Shown here one piece after another: positions 22,000-30,305 of a stretch of 64,000 bases of DNA. The position numbers and the translations under genes are program-made. The notes under the pieces are model-generated. The model saw nothing but the letters and a program-made list of their open reading frames with translations. It was not told the DNA's origin and ran no database searches. Source of the stretch: Actinacidiphila bryophytorum. GTDB taxonomy: Bacteria > Actinomycetota > Actinomycetes > Streptomycetales > Streptomycetaceae. How positions within the stretch are numbered: position 1 is the first letter of the stretch; each line of letters starts with the position of its first letter. The DNA is taken from positions 62,001 to 126,000 of the forward strand of contig NZ_JAFFIX010000007.1 of NCBI RefSeq assembly GCF_016916835.1. Reading direction: 5' to 3'.

Positions 22000-22824
22000 A
22001 TGTCGGTACGGACGAATTGGAGACGGCCCAGGTCCCGGATGGCACGGACTCAGGTACGGGACGTCCTGCGGCCCGCGGGCCGGGCAGGTTTCACCTCCCG
22101 TGGTGTGATCTACCTGCTGGTCGGCTACCTCGCCCTGCGCATCGCCTTCGGGGACGGCGGCGACCAGGCGGACCGCCAGGGAGCCCTGCGGCAGATAGGC
22201 CGGCAGCCTTTCGGCACCGCACTGTTGTGGCTGCTCGCCGCGGGACTGGCCGGCATGGCCCTGTGGCGCGGCGCCCAAGGTCTGCTCGGCCAGGGCGAGG
22301 ACGGTGCGGGCAGGCGTCTGGCGGCGAGTGCCCGTGCGGTCTTCTACCTCGTGCTGTGCTGGGGTACCGCCGCGTTCGCGGCCGGGTCGGGCGGTCAGGG
22401 CGGCAGCGACCAGAAGTCCAGGGACGTGACGGCCACGGTGCTCAGGCAGCCGGGCGGTCGGTGGATCGCCGGAGCCGCGGGTGCGGCCCTGTGCGCCGCG
22501 GGCGCGGTGATCGCGTTCCGTGCGCTGCGGCGCAGGTTCCTGGAGAAGCTGGAGACCGCCCGGATGAGCCGCCGGACGAGGACGGCGGTGACCGGCGCGG
22601 GCGCAGGCGGCGGGGCGGCCCGCGGTGTCGTCTACGCGGGCGCGGGCGTCTTCGTGATCACCGCGGCGGTCCGGTTCGACCCGCGCAGCTCCAAGGGCGT
22701 GGACGACACCCTGCGGTCCTTCGCGCACACCCCGGCCGGCCCCTGGCTGCTGGTGGCGACGGCGGCCGGGCTGATCCTCTTCGGGCTGTTCTCGTTCGCC
22801 TCGGCGCGCTGGCGGCGGCTGTGA
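22000..22824 (+). CDS. DUF1206 membrane protein
   Basis: About 274 residues containing repeated two-helix units typical of DUF1206: AGFTSRGVIYLLVGYLALRIAFG (first unit, about 25-47), SARAVFYLVLCWGTAAFA (second) and ARGVVYAGAGVFVITAAVRF (third). Each begins near an AxxRG(V/A)xY signature. Function is unknown. ATG 22000 has GAGG 6 bases upstream; the frame is open from 21877. It lies 190 bp before the terpene cyclase and is not an expected member of that pathway. Confidence 0.8.
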   Translation: MSVRTNWRRPRSRMARTQVRDVLRPAGRAGFTSRGVIYLLVGYLALRIAFGDGGDQADRQGALRQIGRQPFGTALLWLLAAGLAGMALWRGAQGLLGQGEDGAGRRLAASARAVFYLVLCWGTAAFAAGSGGQGGSDQKSRDVTATVLRQPGGRWIAGAAGAALCAAGAVIAFRALRRRFLEKLETARMSRRTRTAVTGAGAGGGAARGVVYAGAGVFVITAAVRFDPRSSKGVDDTLRSFAHTPAGPWLLVATAAGLILFGLFSFASARWRRL

Positions 22825-23014
22825 CGCGGGGGGCGCGCGGGGGATTTCACGCCGGGTGCGTGCCTCATGCGGAGGTTTGCGGCGGTCCGCGCGCGAAGCG
22901 CCCCCCTGCGCGCCATACCGGGACGCAACGCCCGCTGGTTGGCTGGTTGTGCGGCCGGGCCGCCTCTCCACGGCGACCGGGCCGCGCACCTGTGTCCATC
23001 CGCCGGGAGGCAAC

Positions 23015-24067
23015 GTGTCACCACCGGAGGCCACCACCGGCCCAGCGCGCCGGCTGCCCGGGCCGCCGACCCTCACCCGCCCGCGGCGCGGCGGGGCGAT
23101 CCCCGGGCTGAGATACCGGCCCGCCGTCCCCGCGGACCCCGCCAAGGTCCAGGAGGTCGACCGCAGGCTGGAGGCCTGGGCGCGCGAGCTGGACCTCTTC
23201 CCGCCCGCGTGGAAGGGGGACTTCGCCGGCTTCCAGTTCGGCCGGGCCGTGGTGCTGCAGCACCCGCGGGCCGTCGACCTGGACCGCCTCACCCTGGCCG
23301 GGGAGCTGCTGCTCGCCGAGAACCTGGTCGACAGCTGCTACTGCGAGGAGGACGAGGGCAGGGGCGGCTCGCACCGCGGGCTCGGCGGCCCGCTGATCAT
23401 CTCCCAGTCCGCGATCGACCCCTTCCACAGCACACCGGAGCTGGAAGCCGAGTGGCAGCGGGGCGTGCAGGCCGACGGGCCGCTGCGCTCCTACCACTGG
23501 GCCATGAAGGACTACACGACCTTCGCCACCCCCAGCCAGTGCGACCGCTTCGTCCACGACATCGCCCGCCTCCACCTGGGCTACCTCGCCGAGGCTGCCT
23601 GGGCCGAGACCCGCCATGTGCCCAGGGTGTGGGAGTACCTGGTCATGCGGCAGTTCAACAACTTCCGCCCGTGCCTGTCGATCGTGGACGCGGTCGACGG
23701 CTACGAGCTGCCCGAGTTCGTCTACGCCCGCCCCGAGATCCAGCGGATCACGGCGCTGGCCTGCAACGCGACCACCATCGTCAACGACCTCTACTCGTTC
23801 GCCAAGGAGATGGCGAGCGACCCCGACCACCTCAACCTGCCGCAGGTGGTGGCCGCCAACGAGGGAGAGGGCCTCAAGGCCGCCTACCTCAGGAGCGTCG
23901 ACATCCACAACGAGGTCATGGCGGCCTTCGAGGAGGAGGCCGCGGCGCTGTCGGCGACCTCGCTCGTCGTCGAGCGCTACGCCCTCGGGCTGTCCGACTG
24001 GCTGGCCGGCAACCACGAGTGGCACGCCACCAACAGCCACCGTTACCACCTGCCCGACTACTGGTGA
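23015..24067 (+). CDS. 2-methylisoborneol synthase-type terpene cyclase
   Basis: About 350 residues. It is a class I terpene cyclase resembling 2-methylisoborneol synthase, which cyclises 2-methyl-GPP. Recognisable stretches are LHLGYLAEAAWAET, WEYLVMRQFNNFRPC and the metal-binding NSE triad NDLYSFAKE (N257, S261, E265). The first acidic motif reads DSCYCEED (from D106), where I recall DDCYCED in characterised enzymes, so the second Asp is Ser. The GTG 23015 start follows GGGAGG; the N-terminus before the core is short (about 40 residues), while known enzymes carry a long Pro-rich leader. The methyltransferase downstream supports the assignment. 2-methylenebornane synthase is a close alternative. 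Confidence 0.88.
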   Translation: MSPPEATTGPARRLPGPPTLTRPRRGGAIPGLRYRPAVPADPAKVQEVDRRLEAWARELDLFPPAWKGDFAGFQFGRAVVLQHPRAVDLDRLTLAGELLLAENLVDSCYCEEDEGRGGSHRGLGGPLIISQSAIDPFHSTPELEAEWQRGVQADGPLRSYHWAMKDYTTFATPSQCDRFVHDIARLHLGYLAEAAWAETRHVPRVWEYLVMRQFNNFRPCLSIVDAVDGYELPEFVYARPEIQRITALACNATTIVNDLYSFAKEMASDPDHLNLPQVVAANEGEGLKAAYLRSVDIHNEVMAAFEEEAAALSATSLVVERYALGLSDWLAGNHEWHATNSHRYHLPDYW

Positions 24068-24089
24068 GCCACCCGCCGCAGCGCGCTGA

Positions 24090-24187
24090 AGCACAGCTCT
24101 GCGCAGCACGTCTCTGCACGGCACAGCTCCACCCGGCACAACTCGCAGCACCACAGCACCACAGCACCAGCACACGCACCAGCACCA
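24090..24187. repeat. low-complexity CAGCAC-type tandem tract
   Basis: The gap between the cyclase and the methyltransferase is made of imperfect CAGCAC/CAGCACCA repeats, densest at 24146-24187, ending just before the GAGGAG ribosome site. It is C/A-rich on the coding strand, hence little structured. It may act as an unstructured spacer or ribosome-loading region; this is inference. Confidence 0.6.
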
Positions 24188-24200
24188 TGAGGAGCCACCG

Positions 24201-25073
24201 TTGGCCATCCCCCAGTCCGGCGCCACTGCATCGCTGCCCGCCCAGTCCACGTACCAGTCCCGCGTCGCGGACTACTGGAACGCCGAGAAGAACCCGGTCA
24301 ACCTCGAACTCGGCGGGATCGACGACCTCTACCACCACCACTACGGCGTCGGGGACGTCAAGTGGTCCGTACTCGACGAGGCCGATCCCGCACGGCGGGC
24401 AGAACGGGTCACCGCGGAACTGCACCGGCTGGAGCAGGCCCAGGCCGAACTGCTGGCCTCGCACCTCGGACCGCTCACCCCGGCGGACCGGGTCTTCGAC
24501 GCCGGGTGCGGCCGCGGCGGCGGCAGCGTGGTGGCGCACCAGCGCTACGGATGCCACGCCGACGGTGTGACGCTGTCCACCACACAGGCCGACTTCGCCA
24601 ACGGCCAGGCCCGCGCGCGCGGTATCGACGGCAAGGTCCGCTACCACCACCGCAACATGCTGGACACCGGCTTCAGCACCGGCTCGTACGCGGCTTCCTG
24701 GAACAACGAGTCGACCATGTACGTCGAGCTCGACCTGCTCTTCGCCGAGCACTCCCGGCTGCTGCGCCGCGGCGGCCGCTATGTGACGATCACCGGCTGC
24801 TACAACGACACCTACGGGCAGGCCTCCCGGGAGGTGTCGCTCATCAACGCCCACTACATCTGCGACATCCACCCGCGGTCGGCGTACTTCCGCGCCATGG
24901 CACGCCACCGCCTCGTCCCGGTCCACGTGGAGGACCTCACGCAGGCGACCATCCCGTACTGGGAGCTGCGCAAGACCGCGGAGCACCTGGTCACGGGGAT
25001 CGAGGACACCTTCCTGACCGCATACAAGAACGGCAGTTTCCAGTACCTGATGATCGTGGCCGACCGGGTCTGA
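24201..25073 (+). CDS. geranyl diphosphate 2-C-methyltransferase
   Basis: 290 residues. It methylates C2 of GPP with SAM to give 2-methyl-GPP, the substrate of the upstream cyclase. The SAM-binding loop is VFDAGCGRGGGS (98-109). Family-typical segments include YWNAEKNPVNLELGGIDDLY, HHHYGVGD near residue 45, and WNNESTMYVEL. The length matches S. coelicolor-type enzymes. The start is TTG 24201, 6 bases after GAGGAG. With the cyclase it forms the 2-methylisoborneol (earthy odour) pathway. The eshA-like cyclic-nucleotide-binding gene that often heads this operon is absent here. Confidence 0.92.
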   Translation: MAIPQSGATASLPAQSTYQSRVADYWNAEKNPVNLELGGIDDLYHHHYGVGDVKWSVLDEADPARRAERVTAELHRLEQAQAELLASHLGPLTPADRVFDAGCGRGGGSVVAHQRYGCHADGVTLSTTQADFANGQARARGIDGKVRYHHRNMLDTGFSTGSYAASWNNESTMYVELDLLFAEHSRLLRRGGRYVTITGCYNDTYGQASREVSLINAHYICDIHPRSAYFRAMARHRLVPVHVEDLTQATIPYWELRKTAEHLVTGIEDTFLTAYKNGSFQYLMIVADRV

Positions 25074-25087
25074 CCCGGTTCTGAGCA

Positions 25088-25126
25088 CGGGTGCGGTACC
25101 GGGCGGCCGGCCCGGTACCGCACCCG
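25088..25126. terminator. bidirectional hairpin terminator
   Basis: A 17-bp perfect stem CGGGTGCGGTACCGGGC/GCCCGGTACCGCACCCG with a 5-base loop, between the convergent methyltransferase and ornithine carbamoyltransferase genes. Confidence 0.85.
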
Positions 25127-25130
25127 CGCG

Positions 25131-26144
25131 TCATGCCAGAGTGGCGACCAGCACGGCCTTGATGGTGTGCATACGGTTCTCCGCCTGGTCGAAGACCACC
25201 GAGTGCTCCGACTCGAAGACCTCGTCGGTGACCTCCAGTTCGGTCAGCCCGTACTGCTCGTGGATCAGCCGGCCGACCTCCGTGCCCAGGTCGTGGTAGG
25301 CGGGCAGGCAGTGCAGGAACTTCACGTCCGGCTTGCCGGTGGCCCGCAGCACGTCCATCGTGACCGCGTACGGCGCGAGCGCTGCGATCCGCTCGGCCCA
25401 CACCTCCTTGGGCTCGCCCATCGAGACCCACACGTCGGTCACGACGAAGTCGCAGTCCAGGACGCCTTCCGCGATGTCCTCGGTGAGCAGGATCGTGGCG
25501 CAGGTGACCTCGGCGAGCTTCCTGGCGCGGGCGACGACGTCGTCGCTGGGCCAGTACGCGCGCGGTGCGACGATCCGCACGTCGAGGCCCAGCAGCGCGC
25601 CGGTGATCAGGTAGGAGTTGCCCATGTTGAACCGGGCGTCGCCGAGGTAGGCGAAGACCACACCGCCGGGCGCCAGGTCCGCGACGCCGCCGCCGCTGTG
25701 CTCGACCATCGTGAGCACGTCGGCGAGCATCTGGGTCGGGTGCCAGTCGTCGGTGAGCCCGTTGTAGACCGGCACACCGGCGTGCAGGGCCAGGTCCTCC
25801 ACCGCGGTCTGGCTGGCGCCGCGGTATTCGATGGCGTCGAACATCCGGCCCAGCACCCGGGCGGTGTCCTTGACCGACTCCTTGTGCCCGATCTGCGAGC
25901 CCGCCGGGTCCAGATACGTGGTCGCGGCGCCCTGGTCGGCCGCCGCGACCTCGAAGGAGCAGCGGGTCCTGGTGGAGGTCTTCTCGAAGATCAGGGCGAT
26001 GTTGCGGCCGCGCAGCCGCGGTTCCTCGGTGCCGGCCCGCTTGGCGGCCTTGAGGTCGGCGGCCAGCTCCACCAGGCCGAGGAACTCCTCGGGCGTGAAG
26101 TCCAGCTCCTTGACGAAGTGGCGGCCCTTGAGATCGACGGCCAT
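25131..26144 (-). CDS. arcB: ornithine carbamoyltransferase
   Basis: 337 residues. It interconverts ornithine + carbamoyl phosphate and citrulline + phosphate. Carbamoyl-phosphate loop [13 protein letters not shown] (about 53-65), DDWHPTQ (about 135-141) and the ornithine-binding HCLPA near residue 275 are all intact. The ATG 26142-26144 start has GAGGAG 7 bases upstream. Because arginine deiminase lies directly upstream on the same strand, the catabolic role (citrulline phosphorolysis in the deiminase pathway) is favoured. An anabolic argF would look similar. No carbamate kinase is seen in the window. Confidence 0.92.
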   Translation of the reverse strand: MAVDLKGRHFVKELDFTPEEFLGLVELAADLKAAKRAGTEEPRLRGRNIALIFEKTSTRTRCSFEVAAADQGAATTYLDPAGSQIGHKESVKDTARVLGRMFDAIEYRGASQTAVEDLALHAGVPVYNGLTDDWHPTQMLADVLTMVEHSGGGVADLAPGGVVFAYLGDARFNMGNSYLITGALLGLDVRIVAPRAYWPSDDVVARARKLAEVTCATILLTEDIAEGVLDCDFVVTDVWVSMGEPKEVWAERIAALAPYAVTMDVLRATGKPDVKFLHCLPAYHDLGTEVGRLIHEQYGLTELEVTDEVFESEHSVVFDQAENRMHTIKAVLVATLA

Positions 26145-26187
26145 GCGGGGACTCCTCGGTCGGTGGTTCATCGGCACCGTGGAAGTC

Positions 26188-26211
26188 TATACGAAGATAG
26201 GCATTCTTATA
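26188..26211. promoter_or_regulatory. AT-rich inverted repeat upstream of the OTC gene (candidate arginine operator)
   Basis: TATACGAA and TTCTTATA (one mismatch) flank an 8-base spacer 44 bp before the OTC start, in an unusually AT-rich patch. It may be an ArgR-type ARG box or promoter core; I cannot tell which. Confidence 0.4.
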
Positions 26212-26283
26212 CAGCCCCTTCTTGTGCTCCCGCTGCGCCGCCGCAGCTCCCCCTCCCTTCGGGATTCCCGGCACCGGTGCAGC

Positions 26284-27507
26284 TCACACCGCGTCCCGCA
26301 CGATCGGGCAGCTCATGCAGCGCGGGCCGCCGCGCCCCCGGCCCAGCTCGCTGCCCGGGATCTCGATCACCTCGATACCGCGCTTGCGCAGGAAGGTGTT
26401 GGTCGTCGCGTTCCGCTCGTAGGCCACGACCACACCGGGCTCCACCGCCAGCACGTTGCAGCCGTCGTCCCACTGCTCCCGCTCGGCCGCGTGCACGTCC
26501 TGCGTCGCGGTCAGCACCTTCACCGAGTCCAGGCCCAGCGCCGCCGCGATGGCCCGGTGCATGTGCTCGGGCGCGTGGTCGGTGACCTTCAGCTCGCCGT
26601 CCTCGGCGCCCGGCTCGATCGTGTACGACGGCAGCATGCCCAGGCCCGCGTACTGCGTGAAGGTGTCGCCGTCCACCATTGTCATCACCGTGTCCAGGTG
26701 CATGAAGGCCCGGCGCTTGGGCATGTCCAGCGCCACGATGGTCCGCGCGGAGCCCGCCGCGAACATCCCGCGGGCCAGCATCTCCACCGCCTGCGGTGTG
26801 GTCCGCTCGCTCATCCCGATCAGCACCGCGCCCGCGCCGATCACCAGCACGTCGCCGCCCTCGATCGTGGAGGGGTAGGCGCTCTGGCCCTCCGACCAGA
26901 TGTGGAAGCCGCCGTCCGCGAACAGCGGGTGGTGCCGGTAGATCGCCTCGAAGTGCACGGTCTCGCGCTGCCGGGCAGGCCAGCGCATCGCGTTGATGCT
27001 GACCCCGTCGTAGACCCACGCGGAGGTGTCCCGTGTGAAGATGTGGTTCGGCAGCGGTGCCAGCAGGAAGTCGTCCAGGTCCATGGCGTGGAAGCGGACC
27101 GAGACCGGCTCGGCGAAGCGGTCGAGGAACTCCCGCTTGGTCATCCCGCCGACCAGTGCCTCGGTCAGCTCCGCCGCGGGGAGGCGGTCGAAGGCCTCGC
27201 GCAGCGGCCCGGTGGCCAGCGGGCCGTACTCCTTCTCGTCGAAGACCCGGTCCAGGACCAGTGCCTTCGCGGCGGGCGACTCCAGCGACTCGGTGAGCAG
27301 GTCGCCGAACAGGTGCACCTCGACCCCGCGGTCGCGGAGCACGTCGGCGAACCCGTCGTGCTCCGCGCGCGCCCTGCGCACCCACAGGACGTCGTCGAAG
27401 AGCAGGGCGTCCTTGTTCGTGGGGGTGAGCCGTTTCAGCTCCAGGTCGGGCCGGTGCAGTATGACGCGGCGCAGCCGCCCCGTCTCGGAGTCCACGTGAA
27501 ATCCCAT
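26284..27507 (-). CDS. arcA: arginine deiminase
   Basis: 407 residues. It hydrolyses arginine to citrulline and ammonia. Catalytic features of the guanidino-modifying fold are present: [15 protein letters not shown] (Asp after the FTRD motif), [10 protein letters not shown] (Glu/Asp, near residue 215), [12 protein letters not shown] (catalytic His and Asp) and the nucleophile in [13 protein letters not shown] (Cys397). ATG 27505-27507 has only a weak GGCGGG site. The OTC gene follows after 139 bp, giving a deiminase-pathway pair for ATP or ammonia production when oxygen or glucose is short. The frame runs open far upstream, but that is GC-bias readthrough. Confidence 0.93.
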   Translation of the reverse strand: MGFHVDSETGRLRRVILHRPDLELKRLTPTNKDALLFDDVLWVRRARAEHDGFADVLRDRGVEVHLFGDLLTESLESPAAKALVLDRVFDEKEYGPLATGPLREAFDRLPAAELTEALVGGMTKREFLDRFAEPVSVRFHAMDLDDFLLAPLPNHIFTRDTSAWVYDGVSINAMRWPARQRETVHFEAIYRHHPLFADGGFHIWSEGQSAYPSTIEGGDVLVIGAGAVLIGMSERTTPQAVEMLARGMFAAGSARTIVALDMPKRRAFMHLDTVMTMVDGDTFTQYAGLGMLPSYTIEPGAEDGELKVTDHAPEHMHRAIAAALGLDSVKVLTATQDVHAAEREQWDDGCNVLAVEPGVVVAYERNATTNTFLRKRGIEVIEIPGSELGRGRGGPRCMSCPIVRDAV

Positions 27508-27595
27508 ACCCGCCAGTATTGCGTCTGCGACCCCCACACCCCCTGAGGTGATTGCCACTTGCCGTGGTTGCCTTCCTCCCGCTCCTCGGGCCGGG

Positions 27596-27675
27596 CGCGC
27601 AGTTCCCCGCTTCCCTTCAGAAACGGTCACCCTCTGGGCAGAGGGCAAGCCATCAGGGGCGCGGGGAACTGCGCG
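27596..27675. repeat. nested inverted-repeat element between arcA and pnkp
   Basis: A 15-bp perfect inverted repeat (CGCGCAGTTCCCCGC at 27596-27610, complement at 27661-27675) encloses a short CCCT/AGGG pairing and a central CCCTCT/AGAGGG hairpin (27630-27645). The arm sequence is familiar to me as a dispersed streptomycete intergenic repeat. It may also terminate the pnkp transcript. Confidence 0.65.
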
Positions 27676-27731
27676 ACGAGCCACCCACCGGGGGAAGGTC
27701 CCGGGACAGGTCCGGGTGGCAGGGCCGGAGG

Positions 27732-30305
27732 CTACAGGCGGGGGTCGACCGGTTCCGACTCCAGGGCCAGGACCGCGAAGACGGCTTCGTGGACCCGCCA
27801 CAGCGGCTCCCCCGCGGCGAGGCGGTCCAGCGCTTCGAGGCCGAGGGCGTATTCGCGCAGGGCCAGCGACCGCTTGTGGCCCAGTGCGCGCTGCCGCAGC
27901 CGGGCCAGGTGCTCGGGGCGGGTGTACTCGGCGCCGTAGATGATGCGCAGGTACTCCCGGCCCCGGCACTTGACGCCGGGCTGGACGAGGCCGCCCTTGG
28001 CGTCGCGGGCCAGTGCCGTGAGCGGCTTGACGACCATGCCCTCGCCGCCGGCCGCGGTCAGGTCGAGCCACCAGTCCGTGCCGGCCGCGACCGACGCCTC
28101 GTCCGCGGTGTCGACGACCAGCCGGCGGGTGGTGCGCAGCAGCCCGGAGCCGTCGGCCTCGACCAGCCGGTCGACGAGTGCGAGCTGCCGGTCCTGCGGC
28201 AGCTCGCCGGCGAGGTTGCGGCCGCGGACGGCGAGCAGCTGGAAGGGCGCGAGGCGGACGCCGTCGAGGCCGTCGGTGGTCCAGCAGTAGCGCCGGTAGG
28301 CCTCGGTGAAGGCCTGCGCGTCCGCGGCCCGCTCCCGCTGCCTGGCCAGCAGCGGCCCGACGTCCGCGCCGCGGCCTGCCGCCGCTTCCAGCGCGGCCAG
28401 AGCCGGCGGGAAGGCGGCACCCGCGGCGGCGCCGACCGCCGCGTACTGCTTGCGCAGCAGCCCGGACGCCTTGAGCGACCACGGCAGCAGCTCCGCGTCG
28501 AGCAGCAGCCAGTCGGTGTCCAGCTCCTCCCACAGACCCGCGGCGGTCACCGCGGCACGCACCCGGCCGAGCACCTCCTCGGTCACCGCGCCGTCGTCGA
28601 AGAAGGGGCGCCCGGTGCGGGTGTGCAGCGTCCCGGTCACCCCGGAGCCCGCGCCGAACCGCTCGGCGGCGGCCGCCTCGTCGCGGCACACCAGGGCGAC
28701 CGCCCTGGAGCCCATGTGCTTCTCCTCGCACACCACCTGCCGCACCCCGTCGGCGCGGTAGGAGGCGAACGCCTCCGCCGGGTGTTCGAGGTAGCCGTCC
28801 TCGGCGGAGGTGGCGCAGGGCGACATGGTCGGCGGCAGATAGCCCAGCAGCTGCGGGTCGACGGCGAAGCGGCTCATCACCTCGAGCGCCGCCGCCGCGT
28901 TCTGCTCGCGCACCGCGAGCCGTCCCATCAGGGACGTCTCGACGATCCTGCGCCCGGCGACGTCCTCCAGGTCCAGCGGTCGGCCCTCGCGTCCACCGGG
29001 TGCCGCCGACACCAGCGGACGGACCGGCTCGTACCAGACCTTCTCGGCCGGCACGTCCACGATCTCGCGCTCCGGCCAGCGCAGGGCGGTCAGCCGGCCG
29101 CCGAAGACGGCACCGGTGTCCAGGCACAGGGTGTTGTTGATCCAGGAGGTGGCGGGAACGGGGGTGTGGCCGTAGACCACGGCGGCGCTGCCGCGGTAGT
29201 CCTCGGCCCACGGGTAGCGCACCGGCAGGCCGAACTCGTCGGTCTCGCCGGTGGTGTCGCCGTAGAGCGCGTGCGAGCGGACCCGGCCCGAGGTGCGGCC
29301 GTGGTACTTCTCGGGCAGGCCCGCGTGGCAGACCACCAGCCGTCCGCCGTCCAGGACGTAGTAGCTGACCAGGTCGCCAATGAAGGCGGCGGCCCGGCCG
29401 CGGAACTCGGGGTCGCGCTCCTCCTCGCGGGCGAACTGCTCGACGGTCTCGGCCAGCCCGTGGGTGAGCTGGACGCGGCGGCCCCTGAGGTGCCGGCTGA
29501 GCTTGTTCTCGTGGTTGCCCGACACGCACAGGGCGGTGCCCGCCTCGACCATGCCCATGACGCGGCGCAGCACGCCTGGGCTGTCGGGGCCGCGGTCGAC
29601 CAGGTCGCCGACGAAGACCGCGGTACGCCCGGCCGGGTGCCGGCCGTCGACGTAGCCCAGCTCGGACAGCAGCGCCTCCAGCTCGGAGCTGCAGCCGTGC
29701 ACGTCGCCGACGATGTCGAACGGCCCGGTCAGGTGCCGCAGGTCGTTGTAGCGGCGCTCGGTGACGATCTCGGCGGCCTCGATCTCCCGGGTGCCGCGCA
29801 GGATGTGCACTTTGCGGAAGCCCTCGCGCTCCAGACCGCGCAGCGAGCGGCGCAGCTCGCGCTGGTGCCGCTGGATCACGTGCCGGGGCAGCGCCGCCCG
29901 GTCGGGGCGTGCCGCATTGCGCTCGGCGCACACCTGCTCGGGCACGTCCAGCACGATGGCGATCGGCAGCACGTCGTGCTCCCTGGCCAGGTTCACCAGC
30001 TGCCTGCGGCTCTCCTGCTGCACGCTGGTGGCGTCCACGACGGTGCGCCGGCCGGCCGCGAGCCGCTTGCCCGCGATGTAGTGCAGCACGTCGAAGGCGT
30101 CGCCGGTCGCGCTCTGGTCGTTCTCGTCGTCGCTGACCAGGCCGCGGCAGAAGTCGGAGGAGATCACCTCGGTGGGTGCGAAGTGCCGGGCGGCGAAGGT
30201 GGACTTGCCCGAGCCGGTGGCGCCGATCAGCACCACGAGGGACAGGTCGGTGACGGCGAGTCGGCGGGGCGCAGCGGTGCTGCCGTCACGGTCGTCGTCG
30301 GTCAT
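27732..30305 (-). CDS. pnkp: bacterial polynucleotide kinase-phosphatase-ligase (Pnkp)
   Basis: 857 residues in three domains, as in Clostridium thermocellum Pnkp. A 5'-OH kinase has the P-loop GATGSGKST (28-36). A calcineurin-type 2',3'-phosphatase has GDVHGC (200-205), [10 protein letters not shown] (233-242), GNHEN (263-267), CHAGL and YGHTP. A C-terminal ligase-like adenylyltransferase has nucleophile Lys529 in EKHMGS. It heals both ends of cleaved RNA and, with Hen1, reseals it. ATG 30303-30305 overlaps the hen1 stop as ATGA, with GGAGGA upstream. The fused arrangement and order hen1-pnkp are those of the bacterial Pnkp/Hen1 RNA-repair cassette. Confidence 0.95.
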   Translation of the reverse strand: MTDDDRDGSTAAPRRLAVTDLSLVVLIGATGSGKSTFAARHFAPTEVISSDFCRGLVSDDENDQSATGDAFDVLHYIAGKRLAAGRRTVVDATSVQQESRRQLVNLAREHDVLPIAIVLDVPEQVCAERNAARPDRAALPRHVIQRHQRELRRSLRGLEREGFRKVHILRGTREIEAAEIVTERRYNDLRHLTGPFDIVGDVHGCSSELEALLSELGYVDGRHPAGRTAVFVGDLVDRGPDSPGVLRRVMGMVEAGTALCVSGNHENKLSRHLRGRRVQLTHGLAETVEQFAREEERDPEFRGRAAAFIGDLVSYYVLDGGRLVVCHAGLPEKYHGRTSGRVRSHALYGDTTGETDEFGLPVRYPWAEDYRGSAAVVYGHTPVPATSWINNTLCLDTGAVFGGRLTALRWPEREIVDVPAEKVWYEPVRPLVSAAPGGREGRPLDLEDVAGRRIVETSLMGRLAVREQNAAAALEVMSRFAVDPQLLGYLPPTMSPCATSAEDGYLEHPAEAFASYRADGVRQVVCEEKHMGSRAVALVCRDEAAAAERFGAGSGVTGTLHTRTGRPFFDDGAVTEEVLGRVRAAVTAAGLWEELDTDWLLLDAELLPWSLKASGLLRKQYAAVGAAAGAAFPPALAALEAAAGRGADVGPLLARQRERAADAQAFTEAYRRYCWTTDGLDGVRLAPFQLLAVRGRNLAGELPQDRQLALVDRLVEADGSGLLRTTRRLVVDTADEASVAAGTDWWLDLTAAGGEGMVVKPLTALARDAKGGLVQPGVKCRGREYLRIIYGAEYTRPEHLARLRQRALGHKRSLALREYALGLEALDRLAAGEPLWRVHEAVFAVLALESEPVDPRL

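Noticed and set aside
21820..23014. Hidden cyclic-nucleotide-binding (eshA-like) gene next to the 2-MIB pair
   Set aside because: The only gene-like frame here encodes a DUF1206 membrane protein; no cNMP-binding or Crp-type motif was found on either strand.
22867..24570. 567-codon frame overlapping the terpene cyclase
   Set aside because: The cyclase frame has the NSE motif and conserved blocks; this frame is Arg/Ala/Pro-rich and ends in the repeat spacer.
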